Position numbers and translations under genes: made by a program
Source of the DNA: Maratus speciosus
Taxonomy: Eukaryota > Arthropoda > Arachnida > Araneae > Salticidae
Length of the DNA: 64,000 bases
Assembly (NCBI GenBank): GCA_963932465.1
Contig: OZ010788.1
Span: 666,212,484-666,276,483 of the forward strand
Direction: 5' to 3'
Shown: piece after piece, positions 11,746-23,490 of the stretch
Layout: each line of letters begins with the position of its first letter
How positions within the stretch are numbered: the stretch's first letter is position 1
Notes under the pieces: model-generated
Told to the model about the DNA's origin: nothing
The model's input: only the letters and a program-made list of their open reading frames with translations
The model's database searches: none

Positions 11746-12222
11746 CTGAACAGGTAATCAGCATTGAGGGGTTTCCTAGCTGATGACAGCTTAACACCCA
11801 GACTAGGAAATTGAAATGTCTTATGTTTTAATGAGCCATTGGGAAAAAGTTAAACTGTAGCAAAGCTACTAGAAGAGTAATAGAAGTTAACAAGAGAAAA
11901 TAAGAAATTTAAGAAAAAAAGGAATAAAATTGAATTTTAAAGTATAAACTTAAGATGAAAGAAAGTTAACGATACATCTTAAAAAATACAAGAATCTTAA
12001 AATAAGTAAAGTCAAACTGTAGTTGTATAACTACTAAAAGGAATTTAGAAAGTTAAAGTTAGTACTGTTCAGAGAAACACTCACCAAGCATGGGCAAGAA
12101 AAGCTAGGGTGGCAAAGACCACAACATCCAACCAAAAAAGGGACTAATCAGGGCCATACATTTTATTTTTTAAGTTTTACAATTTTTATGGTCACTATAG
12201 TATATAGAGAGGTGTTTTTTTT

Positions 12223-12253
<31 letters not shown>

Positions 12254-12600
12254 TATATAAGAAAAATATAAAAAAAATGTAAGAAAAATATAGAAGAGGC
12301 AAAATATAGCGTGGTGAACTCAGATGTTACTGAGTGTCCATAATTATGGAAAACCTGGGCCGTTTCCGATGGTGGTGTTCAAAAGCATCATAAACCGGTA
12401 GCTCCGCTACGGTTTCATTAGGGAGGTCGAAAACTTTTTCATAAAATTTTTTGGCTAAGTCGTTTATGCGCTTACCTAAGGTAGTAGTTTTTAGGTCTCT
12501 TCGGACCGTGGAGTTGCGAAGATAACGAGATGCGTTACGGACAGTACGCAGGTTGGAATTGTGCAAGCGACTAAGGGTGCCCATAGTGGTCTTACATGTG
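11746..12600 (-). mobile_element. LINE copy 2, nested in copy 1
   Basis: It is the same family as copy 1, with its 3' end at 11746 and truncated 5' end at about 12600. A perfect 12 bp target duplication, ATAACAGTGTTA, flanks it (11734-11745 and 12602-12613). It landed within the reverse-transcriptase reading region of copy 1. Both copies are very similar, which suggests the two insertions are close in age. Confidence 0.9.
12327..12600 (-). pseudogene. Reverse transcriptase C-terminus, LINE copy 2
   Basis: It encodes only the last ~88 residues (LSRLHNSNLRTVRNASRYLR through RFSIIMDTQ), nearly identical to copy 1 with a few substitutions (for example EIVAELPDYDAF versus ETVAELPVYDAF). It has no catalytic domain. 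The frame stays open to the truncation point, which fits a recent insertion. Confidence 0.88.
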
Positions 12601-15600
12601 AATAACAGTGTTACTATTCACAAGACAAATGTACTACAAAATCTGTTTTTTATAATAGTGGTGCGAATAGAATAAAAAAATAGTTGCCTGTGGCAGCCCC
12701 GATATAAACAAGTATATATATGTATTTGTATATGTATCAATTTTCACATCATAATATTCCTGCTTTGTTTCTCTTTCTTTTGTCAAAAAAGCACATGCAA
12801 AATTTCCCATGAATGCAGATCTTGCGTTCAGTTGTTGTGTATTCAAAAATTAAAAACTTGGAAAACTTGAGGCTATAATTATTGTTCTTGAAACGGTTGA
12901 AAAATTTTAACTTTTCTGAAACTGTATGCATAATATATATAACGTATTTCTCACAAGTATGAGTTAAAACATAGAAAAAAAGAAAAACTTATTTTTAAAA
13001 AAGCACCACTTTTCCAACAAATCTATTCACTCTACGTATTAAATATTTATTTCGCCTTCTTGAAAACGCTTAAATGCATCCATTCCAAAAAGTATTGCTT
13101 CCTATTCAAATCCTAACTTTTAAAAAAATATATTCTCTCTCTCTCTCTCTTTTTTTTTTCATATGCTGCTTCTTTGAGAAATTTTCAATCTCTCGCGTCA
13201 ATAAAATGTAACAGGAAAAAAAAAAGTTGACAGAACGTACAGAAATGGAGAATTGTAAAGAAAATATATGCAGGGAAAAATATTTCTTTTTTAAAAATGT
13301 GAAGAAACAGAACCTGAGTTGACTGAATCGTACAGAAAGAAGCAGAGAAAAGTAAAACGGCAGCTTCAAAAATTATTTTAGGTTCGGTAAAGTACTCGAC
13401 GTTGAAATGACAGATATTGCAGCTTCCTCTAAAAGTTGCGAGATATGTTCGATAATGTTACCTGGAATATTTTATGCGCATTGTTAAAAAAAGGAAGTTC
13501 ATTTTCTGTTTGGGTTAGCTGCTGTTGATAGGAAATATTTTGATGTGGGATGACTATGGATGTGCAATTTTTTGCATTTTCAACAAAATAAAAAGTCAAT
13601 AATGTTAATATCGCATTCATTAACTCTTAAAGGACGGTAGTATTTTATATTCTATTTGGTCCACTATATTTTTAAAGTAAATTTTTTAGTACATTCCTCT
13701 TGCGCATGTTGTCAATGTACAAGTAAAAGTGTTTCTTAAAAAAAGAAAAAAAAATTCTTGTAAGAGATGCTGGTCTCGCTGTCACACGGGAATTGAGATA
13801 GGACCAATAACGGTAAATCATGGAATTAAATGTCATTAGTTGTCATTAAATGAAGCAAAAGGGACTAAATTCGCAACACTGCTTTCTATTATCAGATTAC
13901 TCTTTACGAGCATTTTGAGAACCCTGTATGTAGACATTAACATCTATTCTATCAATATATTAAAATGTACACATCATAATATTCCTCTTTTTTTTCTCTT
14001 TCCCTTTCTTTTTCTTTTGTAAAACGAACACATGCAAAATTTACATGAATACAGATTCAGAGTTTAGTAATTGTATATTTAAAAATTGAAAACTTGAGGC
14101 TATAATTATTGTTCTTGAAGCGCTTGAAAATTTTTAGTTTTTTGAGACTGCATGAATAATATATAATATATATTTATCACAAGTATGAGTTAAAGCATAA
14201 AAAAAAGAAAAAGTTTTTTTTAAAAATGCACCGCTTTTCGAACAAATCTATCCACTCTACGTATTAAATATTTATTTCGCCTTCTTCAAAACGCTTAAAT
14301 GCATCCATCCCAAAAAGTATTGCTTCCTATTAAAATCCCAACTTCTTAAAAAATATATTCTCTCTCTCTTTTTTCTTTTTCCATTTGCTGCTTCTTTGAG
14401 AAATTTTCAATCTCTCGCGTCAATAAAATGTAACAGGGAAAAAAAAAAAAAAAAAAAAAAATTGAGAGAACGTACAGAAATGGAAAATTGGAAAAAATAT
14501 ATATGTAGGGAAAAATATTTCTTTTTTAAAAATGTGAAGATACAGAACCCGAATTGACTGAATCCTACAGAAAGAAGAAGAGAAAAGTAAAACGGCAGCT
14601 TAAAAAATTATTTTAGGTTCGGTAAAGTACTCCACGCTGAAATGACAGATATTACAGCTTCCTGTAAAAAATGCGAGATATGTTCAATAATGTTACCTGG
14701 TATATTTTATGCGCATTGTGTAAAAAAGGAAGTTCATTTTGTGTTTGGGTTAGTAGCTCCTATTGATAGGAAATATATTTAAATGGGATGACTATGGATG
14801 TGCAATTTTTTGAATAAAATAAAAAGACAGTAATGTGAATATCGCATTTATAAACCATTAAAGGATGGTAGCTTTAAATACATGATTCTATTTTATATTG
14901 TAATCGCACCACTATATTTTTAAAGTAAATTTTTTAGTAAATTTCTATTTCACATGTTGTGAAGGTACGAGTAAAAGTGTTTCTTAAAAAAAGAAAAAGT
15001 GGTGCCAAGCAAAAAAAAAAAATTCTTGTAAGAGAGGCTGGTCCCGCTGTCATACGGGATTTGACACAGGACCGATAGGGACATCGGGTAATGCCTTTCA
15101 TTAAATAAAGCAAAAGGGACTAAAATTGCAACACTGCTTTCTAATATCAGATTACTCTTTACGAGCGCTTTGATAACTCTGCATGTATGCATCAATATCT
15201 CTTCTATCTATATATATATCAATTTACACATCATAATATTCCTGCTTTGTTTCTTTTTCCCTTCTTTCTTTTGTCAAATAAACACATGCAAAATTTCAAA
15301 TGAATACAGATTCAGCGTTTAGTCGTTGCGCATTTAAAAATAAAAAACTTGGAAAACTTGAGGGTATAATTATTGTTCTTTAAACTCTTAAAAATTTTGA
15401 GCTTTTCCGAGACTGCATGAATAATATATATAATGCATTTCTCACACGTATGAGTTAAAACATAAAAAAAAAGAAAAAGTTATTTTTAAAAATGCACCGC
15501 ATTTCCAACAAATCTATCCACTCTACGCATTAAATATTTATTCCGCATTCTTGACAACGCTTAAATGCATCCATCCCAAAAAGTATTGCTTTCTATTCAA

Positions 15601-16377
15601 ATCGCTACTTTAAAAAATATATATTCTCTCTCTCTCTTTTTGTTTATTTGCTGCTGCTTTGGGAAATTTTCAATCTCTAGCGTCAATAAAATGTAACAGG
15701 AAAAAAAAAAGGTGTTAGAACGTACAGAAATGGAGAATAGGGAAAAAATATATATGTAGGTAAAAATATTTCTGTTTTAAAAATGTGAAGAAACAGAACC
15801 TGAGTTGACTGAATCGTACAGAAAGAAGAAGAAGAGAAAAGTAAAACGGCAGCTTCAAAAATTATTTTAGGTTCGGTAAAGTACTCGACGTTGAAATGAC
15901 AGATATTGCAGCTTCCTCTAAAAGTTGCGAGATATGTTCGATAATGTTACCTGGTATATTTTATGCGCATTGTGTAAAAAAGGAAGTTCATTTTATGTTT
16001 TGGTTAGCTGCTGTTGACAGGAAATATTTTGATGTGGGATAACTATGGGGTGTGTAATGTTTTTGTATTTTGTCCAAAATAAAAAGAATAAATATAAAGT
16101 CAGTAATGTGAATATCGCATTCATTAACACTTAAAGGGCGGTAGCTTTAAATACATGATTCTATTTTATATTCTATTCGCACCACTATATTATTAAGTTA
16201 AAATTTTTAGTACATTTCTCTTACACATGTTGTCAAAGTACAAGTAAAAGTGTTTCTTTAAAAAAGAAAAAAAGTGATGCCAACCTAGTAAAATTCTTGT
16301 AAGAGATGCTGGTCCCGCTGTCACACGGTAATTAACATAGGACCAATAAGGGTAAATCTTGGAATGCCTGCCATTAA

Positions 16378-16586
16378 CCCCTTCAAAGATGGTGGATGAT
16401 TTTTGGACCACCTAATTTTAATTCCTAAATGCCACATTGGCACAAGAATATTGAAATGAAAAATTTCCTCTTATTAAGTACGTGAACAAAAACTTTTTCT
16501 TATTTTGAAATAAACCTATTTGTAAGTACTAGAGTCATTAACTCATTTCAGCATTTTCTAATAGAAGTACCTTTCTTCTGAAAGGG
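16378..16586. mobile_element. TTAA-type MITE inserted in an array unit
   Basis: The ends are CCCCTTCAAAG and, read inward from the right, CCCTTTCAGAAG. TTAA flanks the left (16374-16377) and TAAA the right. The neighbouring unit has an uninterrupted CATTAAATAAAGC at about 15096, which is the empty site. Confidence 0.85.
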
Positions 16587-16698
16587 TAAAATAAAGCATA
16601 AGGGACTAAATTCGCAGCACTGCTTACTCATATCAGATTACTCTTTACGAGCATTTTGAGAACCGTGTATGTATACATCAATATCAATTGTATCTATA

Positions 16699-17431
16699 CA
16701 GGGTGATTCAAAAAAGGTGGGGAAATTTTTAAGATGTGATAGTACACACCCAAACAAACATTTTGTATCAAAGAATGCATGGTCGAAAACTAAACGTAAA
16801 AAAGTTAGAGGGCGCCAAAAGTTATGTTCTTATACGAGGCAAAAACACACAATGAACGATTAAGTTAAGTTACGAAAACAAATTTAATGGCATTTGATTA
16901 CAATAAGTGCTCAAAGCATTGACCGGCAGCTGTTATGCACACAGTACAACAGCGAAGAACAGATTGGCGAATTTTCTGAAACACACCAGGCATATCGCGA
17001 ACTTCCCCGACAGCAGCCGAAAGCTTGGCGACAAGTTCTTCTGCTGATTCAATGGGAGTCTCATACACAAGAGCCTTTAGCTGTCCCCACAAAAAAATTC
17101 GAGACATGAAAGATCTGGCGAGCGCGGTGGTGCCTGGTGTGTTTCAGAAAATTCGCCAATCTGTTCTTCGCCGTTGTACTGCGTGCATAACAGCTACCTG
17201 TCAATGTTTTGAGCACTTATTGTAATCAAATGCCATTAAATTTGCTTTCGTAACTTAACTTAATCATGTTCATTGTGTGTTTTTGCCTCGTATAAGAACA
17301 AGAACATAACTTTTGGCGCCCTTTAACTTTTTACGTTTAGTTTTCGACCATGCATTCTTTGATACAAAAAGTTTGTTTGGGTGTGTACTATCACCTCTTA
17401 AAATTTTTCCCATCTTTTTTGAATCACCCTG
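16699..17431. mobile_element. Palindromic Tc1/mariner-type element
   Basis: The left arm (16699-16992) and right arm (about 17128-17431) are near-perfect inverted copies, with a spacer of about 135 bp. The ends read CAGGGTGATTCAAAA on both sides, with TA duplicated at 16697-16698 and 17432-17433. The sister array unit has an empty TATATA site at about 15212. The arms include the end of a transposase gene, so the structure is a snap-back deletion derivative and not a simple MITE. Confidence 0.9.
16898..17107 (-). pseudogene. Transposase C-terminal fragment (IS630/mariner type)
   Basis: About 69 residues are open on the minus strand: SRIFLWGQLKALVYETPIES, then EELVAKLSAAVGEVRDMPGV, ending AAGQCFEHLL. 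FLWG-LK-VY-TP followed by a helical arginine-rich end is the usual C-terminus of this transposase group, just after the last catalytic residue. The catalytic core is absent. The last ~32 codons are repeated on the plus strand in the other arm (about 17128-17225, PGVFQKIRQSVLRRC to CFEHLL). The palindrome therefore formed by inverted duplication of the gene end plus the terminal repeat. Confidence 0.82.
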
Positions 17432-18328
17432 TATATATCAATGTACAAATCATAATATTCCTCTTTGTTTCTTTTTCCCTTTTTTCTTTTGCCAAATTAA
17501 CACATTCAAAACTTTAAATGAATACAGATTCAGCACCTAGTTGTTGTGTATTAAAAAATTAAAAACTTGGAAAACTTCAGGCTATAATTATTCCTCTTGG
17601 AACGCTTGAAAATATTTAGCTTTTCCGAGACAGCATAAATAATATATATAATGCCTTTCTCACAAATATGAGTTAAAATATAGAAAAAAGAAAAAGTTAT
17701 TTTTAAAATTGTACCGCTTTTCCAACAAATCTATCCACTCTACGTATTAAATATTTATTTCGCCTTCTTGAAAACGCTTAAATGCATCCATCCAAAAGTA
17801 TTGCTTCCTATTCAAATCGCTACTTTTTAAAAAATATATTCTTTTTTTTTTCTCCATTTGCTGCTTTTTTGAGAAATCTTCAATCTCTCGCGTCAATAAA
17901 ATGTAACAAAAAAAAAAAAGTTGACAGAACGTACAGAAATGGAGAATAGGAAAATATATATATATGTAGGGAAAAATATTTCTTTTTTAAACAATGTGAA
18001 GAAACAGAACCTGAATTGACTGAATCATACAGAAAGAAGAAGAGAAAAGTAAAACGGCAGCTTCAAAAATTATTTTAGGTTCGGTAAAGTACTCGACGCT
18101 GAAATGACAGATATTGCAGCTTCCTGTAAAAGTTGCGAGATATGTTCGATAATGTTACCTGGAATATTTTATGCGCATTGTTAAAAAAAGGAAGTTCATT
18201 TTGTGTTTGGGTTAGCTGCTGTTGATAGGAAATATTTTGATGTGGGATGACTATGGTATGTGCCATTTTTTTGCATTGTGAACAAAATAAATGTCAATAA
18301 TGTGAATATGGCACTTATTAACCTTTAA

Positions 18329-18636
18329 CCCTCTCGCGGCGTAATTGTTTTACCAAAATCGCTTCAAAAATTGCATATTTAACTCCTTCGCGACGATCGT
18401 CTTTTAAGAATTTTTATTCTTTTGCCACCGGTTTTTCAAAACGAAAATTTTCATCTGATTTAATCGGGAAAATGCTCCGATTAGATAAGGCAAAATTTAC
18501 AATAAAAAGTTACTGGTGGGAATGATCAAGGAGGGTTAATTAGACGGAAAAAATTCATCCTTATGAAATCTCGGGTTGCGCAAATTTTGCTACTTTTATG
18601 TTGCCCGAAAAACTCTCGGGTTGCGCAGCGAGAGGG
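18329..18636. mobile_element. TTAA-flanked MITE in array unit, host of a second MITE
   Basis: TTAA lies at 18325-18328 and 18637-18640. The ends are CCCTCTCGCGGCG and, read inward from the right, CCCTCTCGCTGCGC. Other units have CTTAAAGG uninterrupted here (for example near 16131), giving a clear empty site. A smaller element (18383-18535) is nested inside. Confidence 0.88.
18383..18535. mobile_element. Nested TTAA-flanked MITE, 153 bp
   Basis: The duplicated TTAA is at 18379-18382 and 18536-18539. The left end is CTCCTTCGCGACG and the right end GATCAAGGAGGG. The interior (GATTAGATAAGGC, TACTGGTGGGAAT) matches the inner core of the pair at 20389-20792, so it is a related but shorter family member. 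Confidence 0.75.
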
Positions 18637-18760
18637 TTAAAGGACGATAGCTTTAAATACATGATTCTATTTTATACTCTATTCGCACCACTATATTTTT
18701 AAAGTAAATTTTTTAGTACATTTATCTTGCACATGTTGTCAAAACAACTGTAAAAGTGCT

Positions 18761-18796
<36 letters not shown>

Positions 18797-20002
18797 GGTC
18801 TCAACCAAATAAAATTCTTGTAAGAGAGGCTGTTCCCGCTGTCACATGGGAATTGACATGAGACCGATGAGGGTAAATCATAAAATGCCGGAATAAAGCG
18901 AAGATTACTGTGCAGAAATTCTGGTAGGTATTAAAAAGGGGGATTAAATTGGCAACACTGCTTTGTAATATCAGATAACTCTTTACGATCATTTTAAGAA
19001 CTCCGTTTGTATACATCAATATCTATTCTATCTCTCTCTCTCTCTCTCTCAATCTCTCTCTCTATATATATACATATATATAAAATCAATATGCACTGCA
19101 CATAATAATATTCTTGCTTTGTTTCTTTTTCTGTTTTTTCTTTTGTCAAATAAACACATGCAAAATTTCAAATGAATACAGATTCAGCGTTTTTTGTTGT
19201 GTATTTAAAAATTAAAAACTTGAAAAACTTGAGGCTATAATTATTGTTTTTGAAACGCTTGAAAATTTTTAGCTTTTCTCAGACTGCATGAATAATATAC
19301 ATAATGTGTTTCTCACAAGTATGAGTTAAAACATAGAAAAAAAATAAAAAGTTATTTTTTAAAAATGCACCACTTTTCCAACAAATCTATCCACTCTACG
19401 TATTAAATATTTATTTCGCCTTCTTGAAAACGCTTAAATGCATTCATCCCAAAAAGTATTGCTTCCTATTCAAATCGTAACTTTAAAAAATATATATTCT
19501 CTCTCTCTCTTTTTTTTTTCATTTGCTGCTTCTTTGGGAAATTTTCAATCTTTCGCATCAATAAAATGTAACAAGGAAAAAAAAGTTGACAGAACGTACA
19601 GAAATGGTGAATAGTAAAAAATATATATGTAGGGAAAAATATTTCTTTTTTAAAAATGAAGAAACAGAACCTGAGTTGACTGAATCGTACAGAAAGAAGA
19701 AGAAAAGAAAAGTAAAACGGAAAGCTTCAAAAATTATTTTAGGTTCGGTAAAGTACACGACGTTGAAATGACAGATATTGCAGCTTCCTGTAAAAGTTGC
19801 GATATGTTCAATAATGTTACCTGGTATATTTTATGCGCATTGTATAAAAAGGGAAGTTCATTTTGTATTTGGGTTAGCTGCTGTTGATAGGAAATATTTT
19901 TATGTGGGATAATATAACTATGGGATGAGCCATTTTTTGCATTTTTAACAAAATAAAGAGTATAAATAAAAAGTCAATAATATCAATATCGCATTTATTG
20001 AA

Positions 20003-20209
20003 CCTTAACGGACGGTAGCTTTAAATGCATGATTCTATTTTTAAATTCTATTCTAGCCACTAAATTTTAAAAGTAAATTTTGTAGCAAATTTCTCTCGCA
20101 CATCTTGTTAAAGTATGTGTAAAAGTATTTTTTTTTAGGGGTTGTCGAGCGAATAAATTTGTTTAAGTCTGGCAACGCCGTTTATATGACGGAATGGGTC
20201 AGTTAAGGG
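20003..20209. mobile_element. Complete TTAA-type MITE ending the array
   Basis: It starts CCTTAACGGACGG and ends GTCAGTTAAGGG before TTAA (20210-20213). The array units each carry only its left part (GGACGGTAGCTTTAAATAC). This copy is full length and comparable to 32465-32674. Confidence 0.75.
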
Positions 20210-20213
20210 TTAA

Positions 20214-20384
20214 CAAATATAAAAGTACAGGGTGGCCATAATTCATGTGCACTTGTATAAGGAGCTCTACTAGTCCAACTATTTGGAATGTTTTTAAAAG
20301 CTTTGGTATTTAACCTTTTTAGAGTAAGCGGAAAAGAGTTACGCAATGAAAATGATTAATTTTACATTTTGCCATATATGGCGC
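20214..20384. other. Single transposon-like end
   Basis: CAGGGTGGCCATAATTCATG at about 20228 looks like a Tc1/mariner-type terminus, but no matching inverted end was found. A similar motif (AGGGTGTCCATAATTAA) occurs in the same orientation at about 20816. Confidence 0.3.
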
Positions 20385-20388
20385 TTAA

Positions 20389-20588
20389 CCCCTTCGGGAC
20401 GGGAGCCTTTTACGAAATTTTTAATCTTTTGTCACCGCTTTTTAAAAATAGAAATTTGTGTCTTCTTGAATCGAGAAAATGCGCTGATTAAATAAGGCAA
20501 ATTTTACAGTAAAATTTTACTGGTGAGGAAAAACAAGGATTCTGAGCGCTTCATGCGGCACGTATACGTGTCGCTCGTCCCCAAGGGT
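20389..20588. mobile_element. TTAA-flanked MITE, first of an adjacent pair
   Basis: TTAA lies at 20385-20388 and 20589-20592. The left end is CCCCTTCGGGACGGGAGCC and the right end GCTCGTCCCCAAGGG. A strong inner palindrome (CACGTATACGTG) sits near the right end. The right TTAA is shared with the next copy. Confidence 0.85.
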
Positions 20589-20592
20589 TTAA

Positions 20593-20792
20593 GCCCTTCG
20601 CGACGGGAGCCTTTTACGAAATGTTTATTACTTTGCTACCGGTTTTAAAAAACAGAAGTTTGTGCGTATTCAAATCGAGAAAATGCTCGGATTAAATAAG
20701 GCAAATTTTACAGTAAAATTTTACTGGTGAGGATAAACGAAGATTCTTAGGCCTATTTCCGGCACGTATACGTGTCGCTCGTCCCCAAGTGG
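20593..20792. mobile_element. TTAA-flanked MITE, second of an adjacent pair
   Basis: It has the same length and order as the preceding copy, at roughly 85-90 percent similarity by eye. It keeps CACGTATACGTG and ends GCTCGTCCCCAAGTG before TTAA (20793-20796). Head-to-tail copies sharing one TTAA imply either insertion into the flanking TTAA of the first or a tandem duplication. Confidence 0.85.
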
Positions 20793-20796
20793 TTAA

Positions 20797-21229
20797 ATGT
20801 TAGAGAGGTTTTATTAGGGTGTCCATAATTAAACGACACTATTTTAAAATTGTCTACAGACGAAGCTGTAGACAAAAATAATAAATATGCGCAGACAACT
20901 GTCCATATAGTGTGAAATTTTGTGGAGGATATAACAAGGGTATTTAATTTGCTTGAGCGAAAAAAAAAATAGTTCTAAGTTTCGCCGCCAGGAGGACTTT
21001 TTAACGAACATTTTTAACATTTAACATACATTTACGATAGTTTACAAATTTTATTATAACCCAGCATGTTCCACATGACAGTGATCGTTTTCAGATACCA
21101 TCTGCAATCATAAGATAGCATGTTGCACAGTTGACCGCACGGAAATGCTAGGAACTTGTCGTTAAATGCTGTCTTTAGGATCAGATAAAGTTAATAAATA
21201 AAATTTCTAAATTATTGTAAATGTGTAAT
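20797..21229. other. No recognised feature
   Basis: Mixed sequence with a short inverted motif (GTCTACAGACGAAGCTGTAGAC near 20853, split here by its loop). I see no gene. Confidence 0.4.
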
Positions 21230-21428
21230 TCATTGAAAAACGCCCTCTGCTGGTGAAATTTTGAACTATTTTTTTCGCCTAATCTTTGCTTTATTTAATA
21301 AATCAAAGTTTCTGTTACTAAATATGGCAAATTTGTTTATTAAAAAATAATGGTAGCTTGATAGTAAATTTAAGCATGGACATTTTTAATTTTACTGTTG
21401 CGTCGACGCAACACCAGCAGGTAATGCG
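21230..21428. mobile_element. TTAA-type MITE, one end decayed
   Basis: The right end reads TGTTGCGTCGACGCAACACC, then GCAGGTAATGCG before TTAA (21429-21432). Reverse-complemented, it aligns over its length with the intact copy at 53851-54076. The left TTAA is not preserved. Confidence 0.65.
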
Positions 21429-21679
21429 TTAACAAAAACAACTCATTTTAGATTAATATCGTTTGAGACGACGACATTATTTCATAACAGTGCTATAATT
21501 ACTATCATTTTGATAAAAAACACTTTATTATGAGAAAGTTTCACCAAGAAAATGTCAAAATTTAGCTGGTAGTGAATTCTCCATTTTTCTATTATATATA
21601 GACGGACGGACTGTTTCCTTCAATAAAAAAACATGAGCTAATCTATACTAAAAATATTATAAAATTGTCTTCCATATAT

Positions 21680-22760
21680 TTTAATATGGAATACAAGAAG
21701 CGTTTTTTTACCTCTTCGTTTTGAAGAAAAAGTCTTTCAAAGTGTTGGACAACTTTGTTCAGCTGTTTTCACAATACCACCTCGTCAACTAACTTAATCT
21801 AACCGCCTTTTCCTTCAATAAGCACTAGTCTACTAAAAATGTCCTAAAACTTTTTTTTTTGTATCTCACCACATTCAGTCGATTAACTAACTAGACCTGA
21901 CCTCTAATAGAATAATAAATTAAATAAACAACAAATCTAACTGAACTATCCTAAAAACATTTTCAACCTTAACTGCTAACCATTTAAATAAAGAAAACAA
22001 GAGTTTTCGCAGAATACTAAAAGCCTTTTTTTCACATCAAAACTCTTCTATTCAGCTGCTTTGTTCAGTCGTTATCACAACGCGTCAACTCATTCAATGG
22101 ACTAACTTCATCTAACCACGTTTTCCTTCAATAAGCACTATATAGTCTGCTAAAACTGTCCTAAAAGTCTTTTATTGTACCTCACCTAATTCAGTCGATT
22201 AACTACACCTGTCCTCTATTCGAAAAATAAATAAACAACCAATCTAACTAAACTAACCCAAAATATTTTCAGCCTTAATTGCTAAATATTTAAATAAAGA
22301 AAACAAGAGTTTTCCCAGAATACAAGAAGCCTTTTTTTTTTTTTTTTACATTAAAACTCTTCTATTCAGCTGCTTTGTTCAGTCGTTATCACAACGTAAC
22401 CCCACTCAGTCGACTAACTTCCTCTAACCACATTTTCCTTCATTAAGCACTAGTTTGCTAAAATTGTCCTAAAACTTTTTTATTGTATCTCATAATATTC
22501 AGTCGATTAACTAACTAGACCTGACCTTTAATAGAAACATAAATTAAATAAACAATCTAACTAAACTGTCCCAAAAATATTTTCAACCTTAATTGCTACC
22601 CATTTAAATAAAGAAAACAATAATTTTCGCAGAATACAAGACGCCTTTTTTTCACATCAAAACTCTTCTATTCAGCTGCTTTGTTCAGTCGTTATCAGAA
22701 CGTCACCTCATTCAGTCGACTAACTTCATCTAACCGCCTTTTCCTTCAATAAACATTAAA
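21680..22760. repeat. Tandem array, period about 305-325 bp
   Basis: Units start at GAATACAAGAAGC or a variant at about 21690, 22013, 22318 and 22633. They share TCTATTCAGCTGCTTTGTTC, CCTTCAATAAGCACTA and CAGTCGATTAACTA. There are three full units and a partial fourth, with no coding frame through the array. Confidence 0.9.
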
Positions 22761-23035
22761 TCTGACGGGCAACTTTTAGGATAACTCGCACCTTTTATCG
22801 GAAGCGGGTAATATATGTCATTCCATTGTCAAGTGCTCCACCATCCTAACATAATTTTCTGTTTGCTACATTTTTTTCTTTTCCCTGCTACTTTTCTTCC
22901 ACTTCAATCGGCTCGTGGTCCGTTTGCGACCATTTTTGTATTACTTTGTTTTTTCCTCTTTCTCTTTTTTATGAATGTTCCGTCATCTCTTTTGAGTCAA
23001 CGATTTATTGATTTCGGAGATTAAAAGTTATTCGC
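22761..23035. other. Junction between two arrays
   Basis: Slightly more mixed base composition with a short open frame (22815-23024) that has no recognisable domain. I do not call a gene. Confidence 0.4.
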
Positions 23036-23490
23036 GGAGGAGAGAATAGAAAGGTTAGATGTGAAGCAATTTGTTTGGAATTATGCTCGTGAGACAGGTT
23101 AAGAGATAAAAGCTGTTTTTTCTGAATAAAAATTTGTACTTCACTTTTATTTGCTCTAAAGCTTTAAAAAAAGGGATTCTTTTTAATGCATGCGTCAAAT
23201 CACAAACAAAAGAATTTACAAAACTTGAATAAAGGTACGAAAAACAATTATTTATAGCTATAGTTATGAATATTTTTATTTTTTTTCTTCAATTAGATTA
23301 ATGAGATGAAATGTGAGAATATTTCTACAAGCTATTATTAGAAATATAATATTATCATAACAAATATAATTATTATATAAAATAATTATCAATATTGATA
23401 TAAATACTTTAATAATTGTTATTATAAACACAAAAAATTAGAAGATAATAGAAAGACTTATTTTAACACAATCAAACTGATTGATAAAGC

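Larger units (their letters stand above)
10670..12616 (-). mobile_element. LINE copy 1, 5'-truncated (jockey/CR1-like)
   Basis: On the minus strand it runs from about 12616 to a 3' end ending CCTGTTCAG at 10670. It contains the reverse-transcriptase C-terminus and a ~570 bp 3' part that includes a 53-base A run (T at 11131-11183 on the plus strand). The same 3' end is fixed by a perfect target duplication at 57180-57735, so the A run is internal and not a tail. It entered the MITE in the first array unit. A second copy sits inside it. The 5' boundary is approximate. Confidence 0.8.
10484..20000. repeat. Tandem array of ~1.25 kb units, with insertions
   Basis: At least five full units plus a partial first unit. 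The segment AAATCTATCCACTCTACGTA recurs at about 13018, 14245, 15509, 17727 and 19381. GCAACACTGCTTT recurs at about 10497, 13876, 15129, 16615 and 18953. Spacings are 1227 and 1264 bp, and larger only where foreign elements entered. Each unit carries half of a TTAA-family MITE, a CT-rich tract, and a conserved block ending GGTTCGGTAAAGTACTCGACG. The open frames in the units are short and differ between copies, so I see no gene. Confidence 0.93.

Noticed and set aside
12634..13620. Several 60-90 codon minus-strand frames in the first array unit
   Set aside because: Not conserved in length or frame between the tandem units, so not maintained as coding.
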